Source: Cryptomeria japonica (lineage: Eukaryota; Streptophyta; Pinopsida; Cupressales; Cupressaceae). From it: a stretch of 64,000 bases of DNA. The position numbers and the translations under genes were made by a program. Below the pieces are notes generated by a model. That model did no database searches and was not told the origin of the DNA. It worked only from the letters and a program-made list of their open reading frames with translations. The stretch covers positions 471,932,008-471,996,007 of the forward strand of contig NC_081405.1 in assembly GCF_030272615.1 (NCBI RefSeq), read 5' to 3'. This document shows, piece by piece, positions 34,048 through 44,177 of this stretch (its first letter is position 1; each line of letters opens with the position of its first letter).

Positions 34048-35217
34048 CTATTCTGCTCCCCATGTGAATGGTTCACCTTTTCTCGTCAACTTATCCAGAG
34101 GGCATGACGCCTGTGCAAAACTTTTGATAAATCTCCTGTAATAGCGTACATGTCCCAGGAAGGATTTTACCCCCGTGACATCCGTCAAACTCTCCATATT
34201 TACAATAACCCCTACCTTGTCGGGGTCTGTCTTCAACCCTTCCTTGCACACAATGTGCCCCAATAGCTTACCTTGCGGTACCATGAATCGACACTTGTTG
34301 GGATTTAGGGCCAGCTGGGCCCGCCTACACCTCTTTATGCACTCCCAGAGTGCGTTCAAATGAGTTTCCTGCTTGCTGTAAATAGACCAATCATCCAAAA
34401 ATGCCTTGAAGCTTCCGACCGACATCCCATCAAAGATGTGCAATATAATCCGGTGGAAGGTGGCTGAAGCATTACATAGTCTGAACAACATGTGCTTGTA
34501 TGCATATACTCCATCCTCTACTATAAATGTTGTTTTCAGTTTATCATCTTCAACAATGCTGATTTGGTTGTATCCAGAAAATCCGTCCAAGAATGAGTAA
34601 ATCTCGTGGTCTGCTACCTCCTCCAAAATGTTTTCAGTGAACGGAATTGGGAACAGATCCTTGATAGTCACGACATTCAAGCATCGGAAGTCCACACATA
34701 TCCTGATCTGATTTGCCTCCTTCTTTAGGGAGATGACAATTGGCGATACCCACTCGATGGTTCCTACCTTAAAGATGATTTCGGCCTCCAACATCTTTTC
34801 AATTTCTTCATTTACCTTTGCTGCATAGTTATTCATTCTATACGACCTCCTTCGTAAGGGTTGGGCACCCGATACGAGAGGTATCCTGTGTACGCACAGT
34901 TCTGGGGGTATCCCTTTTAGGTCCTTGTACGCCCATGCGAACACATCTTTGTACTCTAGGAAGATTTTAAATGCCGCTGCTTTCAGCACGGGGTTCCAAT
35001 CGTCCTCGACCAAAATTACCTTCAGATCGACATCATTTCCCAAATTCACTTTCTTCACGTTGTACTCCTTGTACTTGATGACATTGTCCCATTTGAACCG
35101 GTGTGTGGGTGTATCATCTACCTGTGCTACCCCTTCACGGTACTCCCCATACTCTAGAGGAAAAGTTGCATCTTCCGTACTTGCACTTGATTCCCCGATC
35201 TCGCAGATTTGCAACAT
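34048..35217 (-). pseudogene. reverse transcriptase of the large retrotransposon
   Basis: About 390 residues. Pol start region, then EYKDVFAWAYKDLKGIPP, the fingers/palm signatures EWVSPIVISLKKEANQIRIC and DFRCLN, catalytic motif A SFLDGFSGYNQI, and motif C reading AFLDDWSIYS (F-L-D-D where most families have Y-x-D-D), then LLGHIV and the connection FLGHVRYYRRFI. It ends at a TAG directly before RNase H. The DVFAW...DL.GI.P pattern is seen in Tat/Ogre-like gypsy elements. Confidence 0.93.
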
Positions 35218-35683
35218 GTGGCAATCGAGGTGAAATCGAGGTGAAATACTTCACAGTCTTCCATCTGCCAATGGAAGAGTTCGGCGAGGGAACTTGTTTC
35301 ATCCTCTGAGCATCCCTCTAGTTCCAAAACCCCCTCGTCATCAGGTTCCATCTGTTCCCGGCCGTTCTGTGAGCCCCATTCCCAACTGTGCGAGTCATCT
35401 GAGTTCGAATCAGACGACGCCAATTCCTTGCTTACGGCTTGATTCCTCAAGTCGATCACATACTTCCGGCCTTCGAGAGTGTGTTTTTCTTCTAGTTGTG
35501 GTTCGGCTTCGCCATAATTAGCCAACCCGTTCCTAGAAGGGCGTCATAGGCCTTCTTCTCCAATGGTATGACCACGAAGTCAAGGAAAAAGTGTTGGGTA
35601 CCGACAACAACTTTTTTTGCCATGAGTGTCCCCAGGGGCTTGATTCCATGCTGGTTGACACCGACCAGGTGGAATGTTGGTGG
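35154..35683 (-). pseudogene. protease C-terminal part and linker to RT
   Basis: Downstream of the TAG at 35684 the protease continues (PPTFHLVGVNQHGIKPLG, then AYDALLGTGWL), then an acidic linker (EPDDEGVLELEGCSEDETSS) matching the sibling element at 25810-25900, in frames that shift before RT. The similarity to the sibling stops soon after MLQI at about 35217. Confidence 0.7.
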
Positions 35684-36859
35684 CTAGAGAGTTGGCTTGC
35701 CTAGACCCCTCCATGTCTCCTTCGATAACACGTTCACTCCGCAGCTGTCGTCAACAATGATGTTCATCAATTTATGTCCCATTATCTCCATCTCGACCAC
35801 GGCCGACTTCCGATCAATGCTTACGGTGAGCAGCATGGGGTCTGTAGCAGACGTACCATGTAATTTTGTTGCCGCCATGGGGTCTGTGCCAGATGGTTTT
35901 GCTGCTATCTGACGGTGTTCCTGGTTGACAGTGTTGTCACCAATTATGTTTGTAATAGCCATCTTCAATTGTGGCATTGTTTGCAGAAGGTCAGACACGC
36001 GTACGAGTACGGTGGTTTGCAACATCTCTTTGATGATGGTTTTCTCGGACTTTGATCGGAGTGGGGTATTGGTAGTATTGTGTGAGGGTCTATGCTCTTC
36101 CGCCATCGCCCGCTCCACATCAACCTTTGCTTCCCGGAGTCTCTCTTTCTTCGTACGAGGATCGGGGTATACCGCCTTCTTACTTTGCAATCTTGTGATT
36201 GCCAGTACCTCCTCGTCTAGCTCCTTTACGTCCAACATGTGTACTCCCTTCTGTTTGGGGCAGTCAGTGTCCTCATGGTTTCCAGGACCACACCATTTGC
36301 ACAACAAACCTCCACCATTGTTCCTGTTCTGACATTCCCGAGCAAAGTGGCCCCACTCGTAACATTTCCGACACTGGATCATGGGCCGCCCTTTTGCATC
36401 GTACTGAATTTTACTCCTTGGCATGTTACTATTGGAACGGTTGTTTCCGAGCCGATTATTACGGTATCCTCCTGGTGAAGCCTCCGAGTTTGCTGATTGT
36501 TTAGGTGGTGTGACTGGTGGAGTAGCTTGCTCGCCTTGAGTGTAGAGCACTTGTTTGCTCTGTGGTTTTAAATTGTATGGGCATTCCTTGGTGGAATGGC
36601 CCAGTACTTGACAGATGTCACAAAAAACTTTCTTTGAACATATCCCCTTCGTATGCCCTTCTGCCTTACAGTCGGTGCACCAAATTTCCTTGCCGTCTCT
36701 GCCACTTTCTTTATCAGCCTTCAACTCCATCATTCGCAACATGTCCTTCCGAAGAGCTTGTACGGTTTTGGACTCGCCGTTGCTACTTCCGTTCGTACTG
36801 TCATTGTCACTTGCCCTGCGTTTCCCCTTCAATGTTTTGCTCTCACTTTCAATATCCAT
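35684..36859 (-). pseudogene. gag nucleocapsid and protease of the large retrotransposon
   Basis: About 391 residues. Four CCHC knuckles occur: CTDCKAEGHTKGIC, CDICQVLGHSTKEC, CRKCYEWGHFAREC and CKWCGPGNHEDTDC. The last three are spread over about 100 residues rather than being adjacent. After a linker with LDEEVLAITRLQSKKA, the protease active site reads NIIVDDSCGVNVLS (D-D-S-C for D-S/T-G). A TAG ends the frame at 35684. A frame change at about 36830-36870 separates it from the capsid. Confidence 0.88.
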
Positions 36860-37449
36860 TGCTTGGTTGTAAGCTCGTCATATGACGACGGAGGGACGAC
36901 CTTCATCTTCCGTCTAAGGGGCGGTACCAGCCTTTCGACAAACCATCTCTTCTTCAACCCATCTGTCGGTTGGTTCTCCATTTTGTTTAGTAGTTCCTTC
37001 AACCTTCGGTTATAAGCCTGAACACTTTCACTTTTTCCTTGCTTGGTATTGTAAATCTCCGCCACAATTTCATTGTTGTCACGTAGGAGTTTGAATTCCT
37101 CCTGGAAGGCCTTCTTCAAATTGTTCCATGATGCTCTATGCTGAGCATCAAGGTCCGTGTAGCAATCAATTGCTATCACTCGAAGGGTGGCCGAAAATGC
37201 CTTCAACCAGTAATCCTGGTTGTCTTGGCCATTTGCCTCCCAGATGGTTATGCATGTCTTGCAATGTCGTACGGAGTGCTCCGACCTGTCTCCCATGAAT
37301 TTTGGAAGCTTCTGTTTCTTTGGGGTGTGTGCCATTGTCTTCGTTCGGAGGGTTTTATGTACCGCTTGGAAGGTATTATATGTCTGGAAGGTACCATACG
37401 TGTTTGACCAAATCAGACTGTATTGCTCCGTCACGAGTCCTCTACGCAC
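36829..37449 (-). pseudogene. gag capsid domain of the large retrotransposon
   Basis: This holds the retrotransposon gag (capsid) domain: YWLKAFSATLRVIAIDCYTD, then ASWNNLKKAFQEEFKLL and EIYNTKQGKSESVQAYNRRL. The frame ends at 36829 after a shift relative to the nucleocapsid; the sibling element keeps the joined frame (SSYVDPYNRPIDIKSE). Capsid assembles the virus-like particle. Confidence 0.85.
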
Positions 37450-37660
37450 CCACTCGTGTCCTTCGCGCTTTGGTCAACCTCACTCCTATATTCCCTCCTT
37501 CTTGGGATTTCTGGGTCTGACCCTCCTATTTTTGAGTCTTCTTGAGCGATAAATTTCCAATTCGGTACACCTCATTCTCTAAGAGTTTGGCGACCTCACC
37601 TTGCAAGTCCCGTACGACTCCTTTGTCGTGGTCAGAGTGCTCTGATGGATTTCTCTTGGA

Positions 37661-38380
37661 CTAAGTTCTAGACTCTTCACTAGACGTCGAGTGAGTGGCT
37701 TGGTCGGCAAGATCGTCCTCCGCTATGTCTTGCAGTGGCAGGGTCCAGGCGACTCCTACCAACTCGTTCCATGTACATGGTTTCTGTCTCTCCCAATTGC
37801 GGCTCCGACTCACACTTCGACTCTTGCTTCGCCTTTCTGGACTCTCCGACCCTTCGGCAATCTCTCGCAGTTGAAGTCTCCGTTTGTTTTGTTCTCTGAT
37901 CTGTAGGGATCTCCGTACGGACCCCTCACCTACCTCTTTGTTGGTACTAGTATGTCGTTGGTCCTTGTTGGGACGTAGGGGCATTAATTGTGGGGGGTAC
38001 GACATCTGCTCATATCCCTCTCTTCTTATTACTTGTGGCTCCTTTCTTTGTATTGCTGCTGGATTTGCTGCCAACGACATTTCCTATTGGTTTCTTCCCT
38101 CTGCTCTTGCTGTTCAATGAGGTTCTGTGCCAGTAGTCTAGGAAGGCTCCCCAGACGATCAAACACGACATAATTTACTGTGGGTTCCTCACGTACCGTG
38201 CCCTTAGGGACAGCTCTCTCCCAAGCTTCCCTCTGCACGTACTGGGTGACGGAAACGTCCCACAGTTCCACCAAATCCCCCGTCAGTTGATCTTTCTTGG
38301 CTTCCGCCTGCGTGGGCTCCTCATGTGTATCACCTTTAGTGACTATTAACTGTTGTTGAAATGGTCGACCCGTTAGTGGT
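37661..38380 (-). pseudogene. gag N-terminal (matrix-like) region
   Basis: Two overlapping frames (38029-38274 and 37661-38080) together give a Q/E/R-rich N-terminal part with VQREAWERAVPKGTV, LIEQQEQREETNRK and an RS-rich stretch (RRSKSRSVSRSR). It lies between PBS and the capsid domain, with no similarity I can name. Confidence 0.5.
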
Positions 38381-38414
38381 TACCGCCTGTCGCCATATTG
38401 ATCTCCGGAATTCG

Positions 38415-38434
38415 AATCGACAACGACGCCAAAA
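38415..38434 (-). promoter_or_regulatory. primer binding site of the large retrotransposon
   Basis: Directly after the 5' LTR on the element strand: TTTTGGCGTCGTTGTCGAT. Confidence 0.7.
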
Positions 38435-39314
38435 TGTTTACTCCCTATCGTGAGTTAATTAAGTTTCCAGAATGAACAAGAAATAAGCACATAACATATG
38501 ATAACAATTCAATTATCTACAGAGCATGGAAGTAACAATCAGATGGCAGAAAGATGTTCTTTTATTGCATCCCAAAATGTTCAGTACATCAATATTATTG
38601 CTGGGATTCCCTTATATGGCAATATATACTATCTGGCGGTTGGCCGAGGTACTGTTATCACAAAAGCTTGCACCCTTGCTAAGCTATCAACTCAGCAACC
38701 TTGTAAAACATGGAAACAACCCTGAAGTGTGGGACCTTGCGCAAGGGGGTTGAATCTCCGGAGAAGGCCGACTTCCTTCTCAATCTAGGTGCAGGTGTTG
38801 AACCAACTCAACACTTCAAAACTAACTCCTAGACTTGTCCTAACAATTTTGCAGAGGTAAAGGGAAGAAAAAACGCTTGAAATAAAAGGAGGTGATGCGC
38901 CAAGATAAGAGATTGTTCCTCTCCCCACCCGAAATGGCACAAGGAATCAACTGAAATACCTAAGAGATGCACAAACTTCAGTTGCATAAGTAACTCAGAC
39001 GCATGTATGGAGGTTGGAATTTTGCTAAGTGTCAAGAGGGGAGAAGGATTCCCACAAGTCACACTCAGAAAACTAGTCAACACAGCATATATAGAGAGAA
39101 GAGTCACAACATACACCTATGATGAAGATAAGAAAGCATATACAACATAAGTTGACAGAAAGCAAGAATGGTGATCTTCAATTAATCATAAGTCCATAAG
39201 CCAATCTTGCAGTTGCAGAAATGCAAAAGATTACAAGTCTTCAAGAGAAGAGAAAAGCATAAGAAAGCTCAAGGCAGCAGGGAGAGAACCCTTTACAATG
39301 AGGCTTAACAGCCT

Positions 39315-39321
39315 TATATAG
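39315..39321 (+). promoter_or_regulatory. candidate LTR TATA box
   Basis: TATATAG in GCCTTATATAGAAAA. The position in the LTR and the sequence resemble the box at 9675. Confidence 0.4.
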
Positions 39322-39634
39322 AAAAATGGGTTACAATGGTGATCATGACCCTTGCATGTCAGTTTGGAAGTGCAGGGAAGTGCATGCACTTGACTTGTAC
39401 ATGCAAGCAACCTAGCCCTACCTCCAAAGGCAATTCTGAGGAAGATAGATTGACTGAGCTTCCAAAGTTAGACATGACATAAGTCATCCAGCATGCCCCC
39501 GTACCTCCCTTGATGGAATTCCTGCCAAAAACATTAAATGCACCCTTGTGGCTCCACAAAAAAAGTGCATAAGTCACCAAAACTGTCGGAGCATTTAAAG
39601 CCTTGAGTATCGATCACGCCATCCGGAAGCAAGT

Positions 39635-40250
39635 TTAGAAGACTTCGGGGACCGGGGTCACCGTAGTTGGGGAACTTCGGAGACCGGGGTCATCGTAGTT
39701 GGACAAGGAACTTGGGAACCTGGGGGTTCCGGAGTTCCGGGGTAGAAGGACTAGGAACTTCAGAACCTGGGGGTTCCGGAGTTCCGGGGTTAAAGAACTA
39801 GGAACTTCGGAACCTGGGTGTTTCGGAGTTTCGGGGTTGAAGAACAAGGAACTTCGGAACCTGGGGGTTTCGGAGTTTCGGGCTAGAAGGACTAGGAACT
39901 TTGGAACCTAGGGATTCCGGAGTTTCGGGGTTGAAGGACTAGGAACTTCTGAACCTGGGGGTTCCGGAGTTTCGGGCTAGAAGGACTAGGAACTTCAGAA
40001 CCTGGGAGTTCGGGAGTTCCGGGGTAGAAGGACAAGGAACTTGGGAATCTGGGGGTTTCGGAGTTCCGGGGTTGAAGAACAAGGAACTTGGGAACCTGGG
40101 GGTTCTAGAGTTCCGGGGTTGAAAAACTAGGAACTTCGAAACTTGGGGGTTTCGGAGTTCCGGGCTTGAAGAACAAGGAACTTCGGAACTTGGGGGTTTC
40201 GGAGTTCCAGGGTTAAGAGAAAGAGAGGGCCAAGGAACTTCCGACAAGGC
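39635..40250. repeat. 47-bp minisatellite, about 11 units
   Basis: GGAACTT starts units at 39707, 39754, 39801, 39848, 39895, 39942, 39989, 40036, 40083, 40130 and 40177: ten consecutive steps of exactly 47 bp. A related word at 40234 breaks phase. Each unit has AACCTGGGGGTT followed by CGGAGTTCCGGGGT. A 36-bp precursor-like pair precedes it (39635, 39671). The G-rich strand is + throughout. 47 is not a multiple of three, so this is not a protein repeat. Confidence 0.92.
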
Positions 40251-40481
40251 AACACTTCAAACCATGATTTCACTGCTTTTCTCCTTGATCAATTGGGCAG
40301 TGCTGGTCCATGGAACATATCTCTGATCGGTTCTCACTGATGGACGAAGGGTGTCATAAAATGACAACAGGTACCAACCGTCGTCACTGACATGGGAACC
40401 CACACGTCCGACTCCAAAACATAACAAAATGACATAACAATAACTTGAAAGTTTTATTCCTAATTACGGCCTAACAAAGTT

Positions 40482-41781
40482 TCTAGGAATCTAAAAGCCA
40501 CTTGATAGAATTCTTCTTCTATGGCACTGTTCGGTTACCAATAGGGGACTTGAGAAGTTTCCTCACTTTTATAATGATTAGCAAATCCCCATTAGTTTCT
40601 ACTTCACTCAAGCTCCTTTTCAGGCCTGGGTTAGGGATCTTGCTTCTGCCTTGTATTTTGTAGCTTTTGGGATATTTAGTGTGTAAGGTATGGTCATACT
40701 GCATTTATCATATTGAATGATACTCCATCCCTTGAACATCTTGGGTTTTTCTTTTTGAGACTAACAATATTTAGTTTGACCCATACTAGCTTTGGGGGCC
40801 ACCATTTTGCCTCTTTCCACTTTTGTTTCTTGCATCTTGTCATTTTACCGGAAGAACTCTTAGAATTGTATTAATGTCTTGCCAAACAATTAAATTAGCG
40901 AGTTTTGCATCCATTAATTATACATACTAGATTAGTTAGGGAATATGATGAGATAACTGCTTTTTTATTCATCAAGTTCGAGGGTAGTGATTATGTATGG
41001 TTTGGATATGACAGTCCTATTTGTGCCATGTTTGGATGACACATATACTTTGGTGATCAGATACATATCTATGAATTGCCTTTATCCAGATATGCATTCG
41101 ATAGAACAGGGATTTGTCTAGAATTCCAAGGTCTAAGACTTTCATCATGTAGCTGTATCTACCTTTAAAATGGCACCATAGTAAAGTATCCCAAACTGCA
41201 GTTCCATCATATATCTTATGAACTTGGTTTGAACTTTATTAATAATAATTCAAGAGATTTCACCAGAAATGATTTTGTCATTGGATTGGAGAGATATGAT
41301 ACATCGATAACAGCTAATTTTAAATGTAACCAGTTTATAGAAAATAAATCTTCAACAGGAATCAGTCCTTACAAACTAATCTGGAGACATAGCTGCAGTT
41401 AATCAGAGATTAGACCAATAAAATTAGCTTATTTAATCATCAGCTGTGTTGTATAGGTGGTAAAATATAAATTTCTAAGATAATGATGATTTATTTCTGT
41501 ATTTCTTAATTTTCTCAGTCAATTCTGCTGCAAGAATCAAGAATGATTTTGTAGAGACGTGTTTAATGTTGATTCTCTCATTTGTTTTCTAGAATGTGCT
41601 TTTTAAATCTCCTTCTGTAGTTGTAATGTTTTGATTCCTTGTTTATTTTGGATTAGCTTCTTATATTTATAAGCATTACTTTGTTTCTCATTTCATTATT
41701 TATGGTTTTTCTTTTCCTGCTCAAACTTCTTGATATCTATTTATACTTGCTGCTAGTTGTGAAAATGGTGTAATTACTCAG
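40482..41781 (+). other. intron of the synthetase gene, no repeat seen
   Basis: 1.3 kb of ordinary AT-rich sequence between the retrotransposon and the first recognised exon. It ends in a plausible acceptor (ACTCAG at 41776-41781). I looked for the expected preceding exon (the block before the GAD domain) and did not find it. Confidence 0.5.
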
Positions 41782-41977
41782 GTGTCGGAAGTATTTCGTG
41801 GATCAAATTTCCAAATTTTCGCTGATACCCTGGCATCTGGTGGAGTTATTAAGGCTTTGGCTGTGCCTTCTGGATCAAGCAAATATTCAAACATGAATCT
41901 GAAGAAAGGGGATATTTATAAGGAAGCAGTTAAGTCTGGGGCCAAAGGTCTACCTTTTCTCAAGGTTCTTGACAACG
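41782..41977 (+). CDS. aspS: organellar aspartyl-tRNA synthetase, exon encoding GAD-domain start
   Basis: The exon encodes the opening of the GAD insertion domain, beginning VSEVFRGSNFQIFAD and ending PFLKVLDN plus one base of a Gly codon. This domain is found in bacterial-type AspRS, not in the cytosolic eukaryotic enzyme, so the product is the plastid/mitochondrial form that charges tRNA-Asp. The acceptor is CAG at 41779-41781 and the donor is G|GTATGT at 41978. 196 nt, with phase that joins the next exon exactly. It is an internal exon; the GTG at its start is simply a Val codon. Preceding exons (N-terminal tRNA-binding domain and class II motifs 1-2) must lie left of the window or be undetected. 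Confidence 0.93.
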
Positions 41978-42208
41978 GTATGTCCATAAGTACTTGATCT
42001 TTCAGTTCACCCAATAATTAGCAAATGTATATTCATTTGTTGGAAAGTATGTAGCATCTATATGAAGCTTGTGATACCAAACAGAACTTAGCATGGAAAC
42101 GAAATTCTTAGTGGTATCATCTAGATATGATAACCATCGTGTTATTGTTCTGTAAAGAAGAGTTTTTCTGTATTAAATGATAATTGAATGCCTGGAAATC
42201 CTTGTTAG

Positions 42209-42396
42209 GTCAGCTTGAAGGAATTACAGCTTTGACATCAAGCTTGGAAAATGGAAAAAGGGAGGAATTTCTTAATCTGTGTTCTGCAAAACCAGGAGAT
42301 TTGATTCTTTTTGCATTAGGCCATCCTTCAACTGTGAACAAAACGCTCGGTCACCTGAGAACATTCATTGCTCATGATTTAGGACTTATCGACAAT
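42209..42396 (+). CDS. aspS: organellar aspartyl-tRNA synthetase, exon encoding GAD-domain end
   Basis: This continues from the previous exon after a 231-bp intron. It completes the split Gly codon and reads QLEGITALTSSLENGKREE, then KPGDLILFALGHPSTVNKT and LGHLRTFIAHDLGLIDN. The GDL..F..G......LG.LR pattern is the end of the GAD domain. The acceptor is TTAG at 42205-42208 and the donor AAT|GTTAGT at 42397. 188 nt, ending at a codon boundary. Confidence 0.93.
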
Positions 42397-42769
42397 GTTA
42401 GTGAATCATTCTTTGACGTTATTCATTATATTCAAATAATTTTTGGCCATTTGTATAATTTGTCAAAGGCAAATCATTCCAATTTATTTGATTAAAGTTT
42501 CATAGCTCCGATTGTATATACCATGCTTTGTGGTAGAAAGGTGCACTCACATACAACTTTATTGCATTGATTTAATTGAAAATTCTGACTGTCTTGTTTT
42601 CATATCAGACCTCTTATTTCATGCAGTTGTTTTGTATTTTTCTATGGCAATATAATTATAGCATTGTTTTAGAGAACCAATTTCTATTTCTGTTGCTTAG
42701 TGTATAGTTGTTTTCTTTTCTCTTTGCTTTTAACGTCTGATCATTTGTTTTGTGATTTCTGTTTTGTAG

Positions 42770-42841
42770 TCTGCACATTCAATTTTATGGGTGACAGAAT
42801 TTCCCATGTTCGAGTGGAATGATTCTGAGCAGAGGTTTGAG
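42770..42841 (+). CDS. aspS: organellar aspartyl-tRNA synthetase, short exon with WVTEFPMFEW
   Basis: A 72-nt exon of 24 codons: SAHSILWVTEFPMFEWN, then DSEQRFE. The F-P-M-F-E block returns to the class II catalytic core after the insertion domain. Acceptor GTAG at 42766-42769; donor GAG|GTGAGC at 42842. The following intron is 13143 bp long and holds at least four transposons. Confidence 0.93.
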
Positions 42842-42975
42842 GTGAGCATTACAAACTTGGATTGGTATGTTCATTTTATATGCTGATGAATTTTTAAGCA
42901 TTTTAACGCATTATTTTGAAGTAGCTAGCATACAACTATACTTCTAGTGAGATAGGCAAAGGGGTTGGCAAGAAC

Positions 42976-44169
42976 CATAGTTGGACTACTCGCCGAAAAC
43001 TCGGCGAGTAGTTAAAAACTTGCGAGTTTTGCTTCAAGGCGAGTTTTTATGACTTTTACTCGCCATAAAAACTTGCCGAGTTTTTGGCGAGTTTTTCACA
43101 AAAACTCGGTGAGTTTCTATAAAAAACTCGGCAACACTAAAAAAAGAGGCCCAAACATGTCAAAAAATTATCTAATTTTTGTTTTTTCAGGTCAGCTTTT
43201 TTCTCTATCCCTCTCTTTCTCACCCTCAGACCTCGACGAGGGGTGCTACCCTCAACCTAATTTTAATTTGCAGATGCTTGGTGGAAAAGTTTGGGTGGAC
43301 ATACCCCAAATCTCAAAAAAATTGCCCTCAAAATCTTATGTCAACCTTGTAGTTCATCTAGTTGTGAGCACAATTGGAGCTTGTTTGAGGCCATCAACAC
43401 GAAGAAGAGGAGCAAGTTAGCTCAAAAACGCCTCAATGACCTTGTCTTTGTGCAATATAATCTTCAGTTGCGCATAAGGAAGGTAGAGGAAGCACTACCT
43501 AGTCCAATTGATTTGGATGATATAGAACCTTACATTAACTAGATATCACAGGAGCAACCTCCATTGTTTATAGAGGATGACATCAATGATTTGGAGAGGT
43601 ACGCTATGGAGGAGGGGGGTGGATTTGGTTTCACACTGGATGACATTAAGGAGGATGAGGATTCATTGCCAATGCCGGAAGTAGGTGGAGACATAGCTTC
43701 ATCCAGGATGGAGGATGACCCAGCCATACCGAGTGAGGAGGCATAGTCACGCCCACTGCAGACTTCTAGGATTAGACCCTCTAGTTCTACCTCTCCCTGA
43801 GTTTTTGCTAGAGCTGGGAAGAGAAAGTAGTAATTGTAATTTGTAATGATGTATTTACTTTTGGTTTTACAAAAACTATTTACTATATTGCTTTCAGGCT
43901 TCTAGCCATCAGCATTCCTCATGAGGATGCGATTTTGTAGACACTTTGCATTTAAATATATCATGAATCAACTTGTTTCTTTTGTGTTATCATTTATTGA
44001 CTCATTGGATGCATCTTCTCATTAAATTTTGCAAAAAAAATGCATTTTTTATTAAATTTAAGCGTGTTTTTAAGTTGCCGAGTTTTTTGCCGAGTTTTTC
44101 AGAGTTTATCCCGAGTTTTTTTCCCAAGGGCTTGGCGAGTTGAGCCGAGTCGCGAGTAGTCCAACTATG
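42976..44169 (+). mobile_element. hAT transposon 3, internally deleted, in the 13-kb intron
   Basis: It has a perfect 8-bp duplication GCAAGAAC at 42968-42975 and 44170-44177. The ends are inverted repeats CATAGTTGGACTACTCGC (left) and, complemented, CATAGTTGGACTACTCGC (right). The left subterminal region has a perfect hairpin: 11-bp arms CTACTCGCCGA at 42986-42996 and 43001-43011. GCGAGT words crowd both ends. Only the transposase C-terminus remains, so it is a 1.2-kb deletion derivative. Confidence 0.95.
43291..43542 (+). pseudogene. hAT transposase dimerisation domain remnant
   Basis: About 80 residues: LKILCQPCSSSSCEHNWSLF, then KKRSKLAQKRLNDLVFVQYN, then an acidic region to a TAG at 43540. 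An open acidic frame continues to 43746 (EEGGGFGFTLDDIKEDED). This is the hAT C-terminal dimerisation domain and closely resembles that of hAT 2 (28700-29000). No BED finger or catalytic part is present. A short upstream frame at 43049-43420 overlaps it in another phase. Confidence 0.85.
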
Positions 44170-44177
44170 GCAAGAAC

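Larger units (their letters stand above)
38653..40369 (+). mobile_element. solo LTR inside the 5' LTR
   Basis: It starts TGTTATCACAAAAG and ends ATGACAACA, and is flanked by GGTAC at 38648-38652 and 40370-40374. 1717 bp with no coding capacity. A TATATAG box at 39315-39321 suggests + orientation. Its 3' third is a 47-bp minisatellite. Confidence 0.88.
7690..40476 (-). mobile_element. large Ty3/gypsy LTR retrotransposon carrying nested insertions
   Basis: The two outer LTRs (7690-8003 and the split 38435-40476) are the same sequence in the same orientation. The element is flanked by the identical five bases AAGTT at 7685-7689 and 40477-40481, so it is a single insertion into the synthetase intron. 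On its own strand the order is LTR, PBS, gag, protease, RT, RNase H, integrase, ORF3, CGTACGG-rich tract, ORF4 plus coiled coil, PPT, LTR. Four later insertions (8814-13191, 15796-22869, 23832-32174, 38653-40369) make up about half of its present length. RT (FAWAYKDLKGIPP) and the order of domains without a visible chromodomain suggest a Tat/Ogre-like non-chromovirus; lineage placement is inference. All ORFs are broken. Confidence 0.9.
38435..40476 (-). repeat. 5' LTR of the large retrotransposon, split by a solo LTR
   Basis: 38435-38652 and 40375-40476 together make about 320 bp and match 7690-8003. Between them lies the 1.7-kb insertion with duplicated GGTAC. The right flank is target duplication AAGTT (40477-40481). 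Confidence 0.9.

Noticed and set aside
40482..41781. A missing synthetase exon near 41517-41560 (pyrimidine tract, CAG, short open stretch, GT)
   Set aside because: The translated residues do not resemble the AspRS block expected before the GAD domain.
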